A DNA stretch of 64,000 bases from Acarospora socialis. Taxonomy: Eukaryota > Ascomycota > Lecanoromycetes > Acarosporales > Acarosporaceae. The stretch covers positions 1,178,001 to 1,242,000 of the forward strand of contig JAMYGW020000009.1 of the NCBI GenBank assembly GCA_025617375.2. The letters run 5' to 3'. Below the pieces are notes generated by a model, which saw only the letters and a program-made list of their open reading frames with translations, was not told the origin of the DNA and did no database searches. The stretch's first letter is position 1. Each line of letters begins with the position of its first letter. Shown here piece after piece: positions 14,880-26,706 of the stretch. Position numbers and translations under genes: made by a program.

Positions 14880-17800
14880 CTACTGCTGCTGGACGGTGAC
14901 ACTTCCCCTGCCTCGTTGCATCCCACGGTCTGCTCTGAATCCATCTCCCCTGGGCCCGGTTCCCCTGAAGCCTCCGCGTCCCCGGCCTCTGCCACGGACG
15001 TCAAGGTTTGGAGGGGGAGGCACGTTGGAATAAGATTGAGGACGGAAGTGCGGGTTGTTGCGGATAACTCCTTCGTCCGAGCTGTCCCGATCGATCGGTC
15101 CGTACCCATTACGGTTGACTGGTTGGCTCCCTACACTGCCTCGCCCACGTTGAATGGAGCCATTGGAGTAGAATCCTTGGCCGCGTGGTCCGCCGTGCTG
15201 GACCGCTGGAGCTGAGCGGATTGGAAGTCCCTGCTGCTTGCCGTTGAGCGTAGTGTTATAGCCTGGTCCCCCGCGTCCACCGCCTCGATTAGTAACGGAT
15301 TCACGAACCCCATTCTGGTGTGCGCCGAGCACTCCCCTGAAGGACCCTCGGAGCGGTGCGGGCGTGTTCGCCGGAACAAGCTGTCCTTGTCCGTTCGGTC
15401 CTGTGGGCGGCCCATATCCATTGAGTGTCAGTGGTTGGGTGATTGATGGCGGCTTATGGCCAACATCTGCCTTCGTTCCTGCAATGAGTTGGCGATCGGT
15501 GAGGTTCAAAACTGACGAAACAGGCACAGTTGAGCCCCTGAATGGAGAACATCTTTCCCCAAGAGAGGTACCGCTCATGAAGGTGACATCAAATACGACG
15601 TCTAGTAGCGTGGTTCGCGGCGTACGTGTCATTCCAACTACAGTACCACGAGTCGCTATCGGCACTCTCCCGGAGTCCTGCGCATATACAAGCCGATCGC
15701 CGAGAGAGAATCGTTGATTTCCTAAACGATGCTCGGCGTCCGAAGGCTTCAGCAGTGCATTTCGGGGCACGCCCTTAATCTTTTTCCCTTCAATTGCTGG
15801 ACCATGTTGGACTGCCTGATCTGCAGCTTGCTCGATCTGCTTAACAATGTCCGAGTCGAGCTGCGCTGCTTCCAAAGGGACCTTTTCGAAGTTCTTTGAC
15901 TCGACAGATTTGAGCCAATTCTGGATCTCTTTGATCTTTGACTTTGCAGTGGCGGCAGGGTAAAAGTCCGTGGCATCAAACACGTTACCCTGCGGATTTC
16001 TTTGGATACCTGCGATGAACTCAGGGAAGTTCAACATGTACTGCTGTATAAGGTCGATGGCTTTTTGGCTGAATTCCCACCCAGTAGGGCCACGACGAGA
16101 GTATCCAAGTACCTTCAACTTCTTAGCCTCGAATTTGAGGTTAAGTCCTAAGTTGAGTCGATCGTTGTCCAAAGTGACCTGGAAAGAAGAGGTGATTTTA
16201 CTCAGTACCAGCGCATTGAGGTTAAGCATCCTCGCTACAGCATAAGACGGTGTGTACGGCGTCAGCTTCTCGGCGTTGTTGGCGATCTCTCTTCCAAATT
16301 CGAGCTCCTTGCCCTTGACTGTTGATAACCAGACTTCTGCTTTGTTGCCAATATGGCGAACCACTTCTAAAGGACGCCCATAGTTAAACTCACCCAGAAA
16401 GAACGCTCTTGTTCCCTCTGGAAATTCTTCCTCGATTGGCAGTGCATCTCGTTCTAGGAACCTCTGATCTTCGCTTATGACCTCTTCAATAATTGTCTGA
16501 CTCGCATAATCCACATCAATTCCCGGGATCTGCGCGTACTCCTTAGTGGTAGCGCCCTCATCTGTCTTCTTTAATCCTTTCAACATATCAACGTGCACTA
16601 TTGACTCTACCGGGCCAATGATCATGCCCAGCCTTTTGCTGTAGATGCTTTCGAGACGCTCGGCTTTCCTTCGCCATTGTTCTATGTCATTAGGACCGTG
16701 AGGAACGAGAATGGGTTGTGTGGCGCCAATGGTAGGAAGAACGTAGTCAAACAACTCATCGGAGACTCGAACGACCTTAGCCTCAGAGAGAAACGGATAA
16801 CCAACATGTACCTTCCTGCCCAGTTTCACCTTCGCCCACTCAACATTTGAGCGCAATTCCGGATTCGACAATGTGATTACCATGCTCTCGTTCCTACTGT
16901 CGCGCTGGAAGATATTGACACCGTGGAATCCGAGCGTACCCGTATGAGGCAGGGTCTTCAGGCTGGGGAATCCGGCCTGTGCAGCTGTCCCGAGCTTTAC
17001 TCCGTCCATTAAACCAATATGGATATCTAGCCCTTCCATTGTTGGAAGATCGAAGACATTTTCGATGCAATGGCAGTGTGTAATGTCTGGGAATATCCCA
17101 ACCAAAGATGACGGGTATACAAACTCCACATCCGGACTATAGGTGAACTTCAGGGTCACCCCAAAATCATTCCTGGCCTTCTCACTTGCAGAGAGTAAAT
17201 GATCTTTCGTCTTCATCGCGCTCAGTAATCGGCTCTCGTCAATGAAGGGGATCTTGACTACAGCTTCCCACTCCATTTTCTTGCCGTTCATATCGAGCTC
17301 GAAGTCTCGAGGGTAAAAGTCAACGATTGGGCTATCGGCGCTCGTCATCAGTTCATGATATGGCGAGGGGACGATGTTTTTGCTGCGATCGGGTAGCACG
17401 CCCATCAGCTGTTGATAAGGTCGGAATGGCTGTCCCAATTGGAAGTTCATATCCGCACTGAGACCTCTTTTCACATCTATGTCCATTAGCGGTCTTGTGC
17501 TAATGAAATGACGTGAACACCTACCTGATATCATCGGAGAGTAATGGTAGCCGTAGAACCAAGGCCATGACACAACTCCTCTATAATAGTAGTAGAGTAC
17601 CCATTGCAGCCCCTGAACGTAATTCTCGGCCAACTGCGTCATCTCTCCCTCGTTATCGAGACCCCATCCAAACTTCTCCTTGTAGTATTTATCCTTCCAG
17701 GATCGAAATTTTTCTTCATACTTCATCTCCATTTTCTCCCGAGCTTGATCCGCGGTTACATCCACCACCTGTGCATTCTCATAACGTTTGATTACCCTCA

Positions 17801-19402
17801 GCAAAGCAATCTGCGCCTCCTCTTCCTCTTCTCCGTCATCCTCCTCATCTCCGACAAGTTTGTCCGGGAAGTCTAAGCGCAAGTGTCGCTGACCATCTTG
17901 GTTTTCTACAGTTCTCCACTGCAGACCAAGATCCTCCGCCAAGTCCTCCACGAACTTACGATCTGCGCCGGGTAGCGTCGTAGGAAGATCAAGAGATGGC
18001 TGCGGACTCGTAGTTCCGCCGGTGCGATTATTGACAAACTTCTTAACTTGCTTGAAGAGTTCCTTCTGGACAGTTGACATTGACAACTCGCCCTGCTTCT
18101 TACCCTTTTCCATCACGTCCACCTTCGCCAGCTGCTTCCCCTTGAACCAGCTTGCGTCAGCATTTTCGGATTCGAAGAATCGGTATTCCACGTCGGACAG
18201 TTCGTCAAGCAGTAGCGCTAAGCGTTGTAGATTGATCACGCCATCCTCGTTGATATACCCTCCAGCTTTCGGTAAGACAGACCTGTACACCTTAAACATG
18301 AGAGCTAACGCGCCCTCGTTGATATGAAGATTTGGTAAATTCGGAAGGAAGTCGTTACCGACAAAGAAAGCCATTAAGATGAAATCATCAATCACCCGCT
18401 CCATGTCGAAACCGAATGCCAGAAGGCCCGGCTCCTTTAGTTCTTGAAATTCCAATTCCAGATACTCGCGTACAATGCACAAATGCATAAGATAGAAATT
18501 TTGATGTTCCAGTTCTTTAGACTTCTTCTGATTCGGCCTCCCAAACGTGACTTCTTCCCGTAAGAGGCAGAAATGAGGGTCATGACTCAAGAGCCCCAAC
18601 ATAATCAGGTCCGCATCTAACCCATATAGGCAATGCCGCATATTGGGATCGTAGTCTGGTTGGGCCTTGGCCAGGCGAATATACTCCATGATCTTATGTT
18701 CTCCTTCCCCCGGTACTTCGTGACCAGAAAGCACAATTTCAACACCTTGCCAATCAACGTCCTCGGATATCTTCTTATTGATGAAATACTTCATTTGTTG
18801 GGTTAGCTTAGCCATAAACTCGGTGCCTGCGGTTGTCAGAACGGGGTGATCTTAGTTCTTAAGGGGGGCTTTGGTGCGGACCTGGGGTAATGCAGTTACT
18901 GTCGAAGGCGTCTTCTTTCGGCATCTCCACCCCTGACTTCAAGGCTTTCTCCTTTGCAGTCTCTGCGTCTAAGGCAGTTCTGAACCTTCTCGCCCGCTGC
19001 TGGTTCATCTTTGCTCGTGGAGCAACGCCATCAATAGCCATAAAGAACAGCTGCTTCGGTTTGATCTTCCCAAAGAGATGCTCAATGTACGAAAATATTG
19101 CCACGAACATCTTATCCTCAGTCATGCGGAAAGTTGGAGAGTCCGAGTCTTTGTGTGTGCAGTTGTGGATGATGCCGTTCATATCAAGCTAAATGCAATA
19201 AGCCGGGCGAGCCTCGACAGTAGGAACGCAGCCAGATGCCACGTACATAGAGACAGTCGAACTCAGGTATTCGGTTTTCCGACAGCAGCTGTGAGATCGC
19301 CGGATACCTTTCGCTCATCCATCTTATCTTCTGTTAGCCGCGGACGAAGAACTCAAGGAAATCCGTCTAGCCAAAATACCGGAAAAACTTAGGCACGCCC
19401 AT
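14880..19402 (-). CDS. xrn1: 5'-3' exoribonuclease 1 (Xrn1/Kem1)
   Basis: Main cytoplasmic enzyme that degrades decapped mRNA. The first exon encodes MGVPKFFR and splices to WMSERYP...FDCLY and then LDMNGIIHNCTH. Catalytic-domain motifs are visible: AIDGVAPRAKMNQQRARRFR, YGLDADLIMLGLLSHDPHF and VGNDFLPNLPNLHI, which supply the acidic metal-binding residues. The linker GYHYSPMIS/DVKRGLSADMNF leads to the Xrn1-specific PAZ/Tudor, KOW and winged-helix parts. The long C-terminal tail is Gly/Arg rich (RGRGRGRGGFRG), typical of fungal Xrn1. The total is about 1,440 residues. An intron at 17477-17524 is exactly 48 nt and free of stops, so it hides inside a continuous frame. The gene is divergent from hat2. 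Confidence 0.97.
17477..17524 (-). other. In-frame 48-nt intron inside xrn1
   Basis: On the minus strand this segment starts GTAGGTGTTC and ends GACATAG. Removing it restores the family sequence between SPMIS and DVKRGL; keeping it would insert 16 residues (GRCSRHF...). It has good borders, a CTAAT-type branch site, a length divisible by three and no stop. Confidence 0.75.
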
Positions 19403-19945
19403 CCTTGTAATCTTGAAAGTGAGTTGCTCTTCTAATATTATGTTTGAGTGGCGTCGCGCTGGGTGTTGTACAGTCCTGATGTGTGGTGGGAATGCGCTGC
19501 GCGGATACTCGGCGCCACTTCAGCACTCGAAGGGTACAGAAGGTCTGGTCAAGAAGTCGCAAAGCGGTGTCGAGACTCTACAAGGTACGGAGCAGAGCGA
19601 TCTTTCAACAGCCTCTCCTTGGAAGCACTTGGTATTCTGCGAGTCTCGAAGTCGTGATGGTTAGGTATGATGCCTCACAATGTGCCTTAACTACCGAACG
19701 AAGTACCTTAATTACAAGTAGTTAGCGGCTCGGCGGGATGGCCCAATTGGCCAGATCTACAGTACTCTACGCGTTCGCGTCTGCCAGGATACTCGTAGTG
19801 GCAGAGCAATCAATCCCACTTACGGAACAGTCCTGAGCCCATTAAGCCACAATTACGCTCCGCAGGCCACGGTTGTCCTCCAAAATCTGATAATTTTTGA
19901 AGCTGTCGTCCTTGTCATATAAAACTCTCAGTGCCCGCCTTGGTG
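19403..19945. promoter_or_regulatory. Divergent promoter of xrn1 and hat2
   Basis: A 540-bp spacer between two head-to-head genes. It includes AGTACTCTAC at 19761-19770, a motif also at 9794. Small frames inside are not supported. Confidence 0.5.
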
Positions 19946-21485
<1,540 letters not shown>

Positions 21486-21891
21486 GCGTGCCAGCTGCTA
21501 CATTCTGTTGCGACTCTTTTATGCCAATCTGGATGTGACGATATTATTGCATTGTCTAGGCGCATATTATTCCATCATCCCCGGCGCACTGTGTCATATA
21601 GAACAAGCTGTGCTCTGAGGTCGTCATATCGCACCAAGCTAGCATGTCGGTAACTTCACGTGGTTCTGGTACCTTTTGAGGGCAGCCGAAAACCTTTCCG
21701 AATGTGACCGGAACGTAGATGTATATGTAAGATGGTAGATCTTACTCAACTCTGCTTACCCGTGGGGTATCTTCATTTACATGACTCTGCCAGACAATGA
21801 TGTTTGCTCAGCGCATAAGATTTTGGTCTACGTGTAGTCTTCTGCAGTCTCCTTTGTCGCGAAAAGGACTCATTACCGGATATCGAAAACC
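21486..21891. other. Spacer between hat2 and the GTP cyclohydrolase gene
   Basis: About 400 bp carrying the hat2 3' UTR and the promoter of the next gene in the same direction. No gene or repeat is seen. Confidence 0.5.
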
Positions 21892-22988
21892 ATGGACTCC
21901 CCACTACTAGGCCCAAAGCCGAAGTCTGCATTACCTTCCCATCTTATCAATGGCAGTTCACCTCTGCATATATCCTCCGATAGCAGAGAGCGAGAGAGCT
22001 TGGTGGCATCCATCAACGCTTCAAGTGGCCGACGGCAGCCTGTCGATCTCGATGGGTCGCAACTCCCAACCAGCAATGGCGATGCGAATCTTCTGCACCA
22101 CACCCTGAAACCGCGTCCGGCACGACCTGCAGTCCACTCTAACCTGACCGAGGCCGCCAGAGACCCCAGGGATGAAGCCGCGCCACCGACTCCCCCTTCC
22201 AGCAGCCGTCCTGCCAGCCCGTACACCCTGAACCCGCCAATTGACTTTGATGGACTTAGTTGGCCGAGTAAGTGCGGCAACATTCATTATTTGACGACTA
22301 CGTTACTAAGTACATTGGCAATCCTAGGTCTTGGGACGCGCGCACGGCTCGAAGCAACGCCGAAACAAGCAGAAGAACGTTTGGAGAAGCTAGCGAGTGC
22401 GGTGAGGACAATCTTGGAGTGCGTCGGCGAGGACCCGGAAAGAGAAGGCCTTCGAGGTACTCCCGAGAGATATGCTAAGGCTATGATGTTCTTTACGAAG
22501 GGATATGAGGAGAACGTGCGGGACCTTGTCAACGGTGCAGTATTCCACGAAGATCATGATGAGCTTGTTATCGTGAAGGATATCGAGGTCTTCTCTCTTT
22601 GCGAACATCATATGGTGCCTTTCACTGGCAAAGTATACACACTCTCTGCGATGTGAACATGAACAGACGGGCTCACCATTACCAGATGCACATTGGCTAT
22701 ATACCAGACCGCCGCGTTATTGGCTTGTCTAAGCTCGCCCGGTTGGCAGAGATGTTCTCACGACGTTTGCAGGTTCAGGAACGACTCACTAAGCAAGTAG
22801 CTCTTGCAATATCTGAAGTGCTCAAACCGCAAGGTGTGGCTGTAGTCATGGAATCAACCCACCTTTGCATGGTCATGCGAGGCGTCCAAAAAACCGGTGC
22901 CTCAACTACAACCAGTTGCATGCTTGGACGCATGAGGTCAAGCGCTAAAACAAGGGAAGAGTTCTTAAGCCTGCTCAACAGACGATAA
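21892..22988 (+). CDS. fol2: GTP cyclohydrolase I
   Basis: Converts GTP to 7,8-dihydroneopterin triphosphate, the first step toward folate and tetrahydrobiopterin. Three exons; the introns at about 22270-22328 and 22633-22685 join SWPS to [14 protein letters not shown] and FTGK to MHIGYIP. Domain text is strong: [34 protein letters not shown] (zinc-binding Cys and His), [24 protein letters not shown] and [15 protein letters not shown] (second zinc Cys). The first roughly 125 residues form a Ser/Pro/Arg-rich, low-complexity extension, usual in filamentous ascomycetes. The total length of about 325 residues is normal with this extension. Confidence 0.96.
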
Positions 22989-23645
22989 TTCAGCGTTCCT
23001 CACAAACGCTTCCGATGGCTTTGACGTAGCCTCGCTGGCCACGTATCACTCGCGTCCCATTAGTATAGGTTAACGCTTCTCTGGCTGGCCGCAAAGCGGT
23101 TGGCCGTTTCCTCTCTTCCGGCATCGATAACGGCGCTCATCTTAGATTCCTGACTAGCCTCTCAACAGGTACTACATTTTTATGGCGGTGTTCATATGGA
23201 TATGTTACTGAGTTGGTTTCGACTGACCTCATAAGAGGTCCGACACGATATTTATCAGCCTCAACGACTTACCCTCAATCCTGACAACAGACTGCGCAGC
23301 TCCTTGAAACTTTGACTGAAATCGATATTGTGTTCAAATAGATATCGAAGTTTTAGACCTAAAAGTTTGCGAATGAAAGAAGATGTGGTGGTGGTCGGTT
23401 GGCATGGTTCGCAGAAGTTTGGTGTTGTTGCTTCTTTTGAAAGACCCTATTGTTGTTGTGTATCACCGACACAGATCATTCCTCTAACACCACATTGTCT
23501 TCACTTTCACCTCCAAATTCTAGCTTTCGATGCACGACCTATAACTCAACTGAGATCAACCGCATTTTCCATGTTTGTATAGCATTCCATCTTCTGGTCC
23601 TTAGCATTCGATCTGGAAGTAAAATCGCAAAGGAGCTTTTGCAAC
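22989..23645. other. Spacer upstream of the F-box gene
   Basis: About 650 bp with no supported gene. The last 150 bp are T- and C-rich, as expected for a fungal promoter and leader. Confidence 0.5.
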
Positions 23646-24959
23646 ATGGCTTGTCCGCTCAGCGCCATTCTCCATGAGAAGGACTCTTCACCGCAACAGT
23701 CAACACCACTCCATACCCCAGATAATGAAGTACAACCACAGACACCTAGAAGCTCTCAGAACAACGATGGCCAGGATGGTCAAGGCGGCATTCAGTCTGC
23801 CTCGTACGGCATTCTACCTCCTTTCCAACTCTCTTCTTCCAAGGGGAGTCTATACAATCGTCGCACTCTTACATCCCCACGTCATATCCCAGCTCTACCG
23901 ACCCCACCAAAGAGCGATCAACCACTTGACTGGTTTGATGGAGACCCACCGAGCCATGAGATGGATTTTGATCAGTTCAACATTTTCACCGCTCTCACCG
24001 CTCATCCGGAGCTAATCTTTGAATTGGCCAAGTGCCTTTCGGTCAAAGATCTCATCTCTCTCTATGCCATCTCGAAAGACTTTCATTTCATCGTAAACGG
24101 CCACTTCACGACAATTGTCCTCTCCCAATCGATTGCCAAAGCGCCTGAATCATCTGAGATTTTCCATTACAAGTGCTACAAGAACCTCTGCATTACAGAC
24201 CCAGCAGCAAGGGTGAATGCTGAAGTCCCCGAGAAACTTCGACGAGTGCCCAGTTTTCGCTGGTTGCACTTTATACTTCATCGCGAAAGAGTCGTCGATG
24301 AGCTTATCGCTTGCTTGGCAGCTGAGGGGCACCGGCTTCCGAGGCGCGCTCGTTCGGTTTTGAAAAAGATCTGGTTCACGATGGATTTAGGCGATAATGC
24401 TCGACGCATCGGACTTATTCACAACAAGATATTCTGGACTAACAAAGACCTCTTTGTTGCGACGATGGTTTTCATCAAACTCGACATGCGCTTCACCGAC
24501 CCTATCGACGGCAATGGCGAGATGAGCTTGCGAAAGCTTTTGCTGGCACAAAGGAGTCTGTCGACCTTGTTGGCGGTGCTAAAGAGAAAGGAGATGGTAA
24601 AGGAGCTGGAAATGCTTCAGATGTATGTGAGATGGAAGTACAAGCCGGCGCCTGAGCATCGTGAAATGAGCATTCTCGGCGTACCTGCGGATCAGATCGG
24701 AAAAGGCCAGCTAGAAGGGTGGGGTCTGGGTACCAAGAAGTTGTTGCGACCCGACGAACTGGTCATGAGGGAGAGTGTTAGGAGGAGACTGGATTTCCAC
24801 AAGCGGTACATGGATATGATGGTCTGGGGTTACATCAACAGCAAGTCTCTCGAAGACATACCCGTTGCCGAAACGGTAGAGGATGATAGAAGCACCGAAA
24901 GCTCGGAAGAGGACGCCGACCCCGAACAGAACCCCATAAGCGAACTCTGGGAAGACTGA
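23646..24959 (+). CDS. F-box-type protein
   Basis: A single-exon gene of 437 residues. The N-terminal 100 residues are low complexity (PQQSTPLHTPDNE, TPRSSQNNDGQDGQ). Around residues 118-160 lies an F-box-like helix pair (HPELIFELAKCLSVKDLISLYAISKDFHFIVNGH), the part that would bind Skp1 in an SCF ubiquitin ligase. The remainder is a helical region found in many ascomycete F-box proteins (LHFILHRERVVDELIACL, DNARRIGLIHNKIFWTNKDL, ELEMLQMYVRWKYKPAPEHRE). It ends in an acidic tail (SSEEDADPEQNPISELWED). No known substrate-binding repeat is present. The target is unknown. Confidence 0.8.
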   Translation: MACPLSAILHEKDSSPQQSTPLHTPDNEVQPQTPRSSQNNDGQDGQGGIQSASYGILPPFQLSSSKGSLYNRRTLTSPRHIPALPTPPKSDQPLDWFDGDPPSHEMDFDQFNIFTALTAHPELIFELAKCLSVKDLISLYAISKDFHFIVNGHFTTIVLSQSIAKAPESSEIFHYKCYKNLCITDPAARVNAEVPEKLRRVPSFRWLHFILHRERVVDELIACLAAEGHRLPRRARSVLKKIWFTMDLGDNARRIGLIHNKIFWTNKDLFVATMVFIKLDMRFTDPIDGNGEMSLRKLLLAQRSLSTLLAVLKRKEMVKELEMLQMYVRWKYKPAPEHREMSILGVPADQIGKGQLEGWGLGTKKLLRPDELVMRESVRRRLDFHKRYMDMMVWGYINSKSLEDIPVAETVEDDRSTESSEEDADPEQNPISELWED

Positions 24960-25573
24960 GTAGGTGACAACGGTAAGCCAAGGCGACATTGTAACTTATG
25001 TTAGGAAATGGAAAGTAACGGCCATTCCTAGTGACGAGTGCTGCCAATACCAGCATCGCGGGGAGACGTTCGATCAGCCAGCTACATAGTTGTTTTGTGG
25101 GCGGCAGTGGTTGTATCTGGTACTTACTACCTCCGTACGGGATACCTATAGACTTGAATTCCGTGGTGTCTAAGACAGAAACATACCTTCATCTCTGTGT
25201 AAACCTCCGTTTTGCTCTCGTTCACTTACAGTAGCCGCGGTTGGTGACGTTATGGTCCGCCGTAGGCCCGGTATGGTAAGCATGCAACTCCCAACCTCAT
25301 CCGGACCAACAGTTCACTTGCCACTTCATTATCCATACCAACATCACCACCCTGAAGATGGTCTGTGCTGTAGTCTTATATGCGACTGGATGTCTCTTCT
25401 AGGTCGATGATTTGGATACTGCCAGGTACGGAACACAAGTGGAAGAAACGAGAGCGGGATGAGGGTACATCTACGATGCTCCGAATAAAGGTTGTGGGGA
25501 GCGGTGCTACCTTACGACCGTCCACCAGCGTCTCCAGTAGTTGATCCGACAGACGGCTCATTCTTCAATTCAC
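24960..25573. other. Spacer after the F-box gene
   Basis: No supported gene. A short minus-strand frame at 25376-25561 has no family resemblance. Confidence 0.4.
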
Positions 25574-26268
25574 ATGACTCTTTCCAGTGAAAATTTGACG
25601 ACACACGACCATCGACACAACAGAGAGATTCGGCTCCTTGTTTGGATGGACCTGTACGCTAAACTTGCGCCTTACGTCTTGGACCTTGAATACTCTACCT
25701 ACACTCGCAGAGGGACTATGACGACTTCACAAATCATCTCCAGAAGCGTGGCTATCAAGGGCTACTTCCCCGAGCCTTATTTATATGAGGCCATATCACG
25801 ATCATCTAACGCTCTAAGACTGTGCGCGAAGCAAGATCTTACTGTCTTAGGAAACGACTTACTACCTTACCAACCTCCTGCGATCGAGTTCGCAAGCGCG
25901 GGTCAACTGAGGAAGGGGGAACAAGAACGTTGCAGTTTCAGTTCGCGGTTCATACATCGGGGACTTGGCCACATGTTTGGATCCTTCCGCCGGCTCTTTT
26001 CGAGTGGAAACTTTACAGTTCAACTGGCTAGGTCTGTTGCGCTCCCAGCGGAGGTCGGGGTTTGTTCCCATCAACGCCAAGATGCTAACATCAGGGATTC
26101 ACGAATGGCTCTGCTATCAAAAGAAGGACGCTCAGGCCATAGAGGATGTCGATATCTTCCTGGGCGCACGCTCCGTATCGGCTTGTGGCTCGGTTCCTGG
26201 ATGATGAAGTTGCTTTTTCGTTTCAAGTCGTAGATAGATCTGCTCGTGAGACTGTTGTGTTCTGATCC
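25574..26268 (+). CDS. Uncharacterised gene, exon structure unresolved
   Basis: Several neighbouring plus-strand frames look like pieces of one protein. The first (from about 25574) contains LYAKLAPYVLDLEYSTYTRR and GYFPEPYLYEAISRSSNALR. A second frame (about 25911-26030) contains FAVHTSGTWPHVWILPPALF. A third (about 26080-26160) contains MLTSGIHEWLCYQKKDAQAI. The last (about 26161-26268) contains HAPYRLVARFLDDEVAFSFQ. The frame changes three times, and only some changes have usable GT...AG borders, so this is either a gene with unusual small introns or a decaying copy. I do not recognise the family. The remaining text to 26706 looks like spacer and the leader of the next gene. Confidence 0.3.
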
Positions 26269-26706
26269 GCATGAGACCACAGCAGAGGGCCATTTCCGGT
26301 CTGGTAGGTCATGCTTGGGAAGCTGGGATTGCAACAGATCCAGACTTTGTTTGCCGCAAGCCAGAAGCGGAGCGGTACCTGCACCACACCAGAAACCCGT
26401 AAAAGACTTGGCGCTCAATGGCCACGAATTGTCGCAGGTAACTCGATGATGAGATGGTCCAAATTCCATCAACCATTCCACCCTTCGAAAGTAGAGACAT
26501 CAGCACCTACTAATCTCATCGGCGGAGAAAAGGTAAGCAATGCCCGTTGGCGGCTTCATCGTCAATCTTCTTGTTCGATTTCTCTGTTGTCGACGGACGG
26601 TCGTACTAAAAACTGCTGACATGGATCTCCATCTAGCGAACTTTCTCCAAGCGACTACACCTAATCTGATCACAAAACCACTCTAACAGATGACTTGGAT
26701 GATTAC

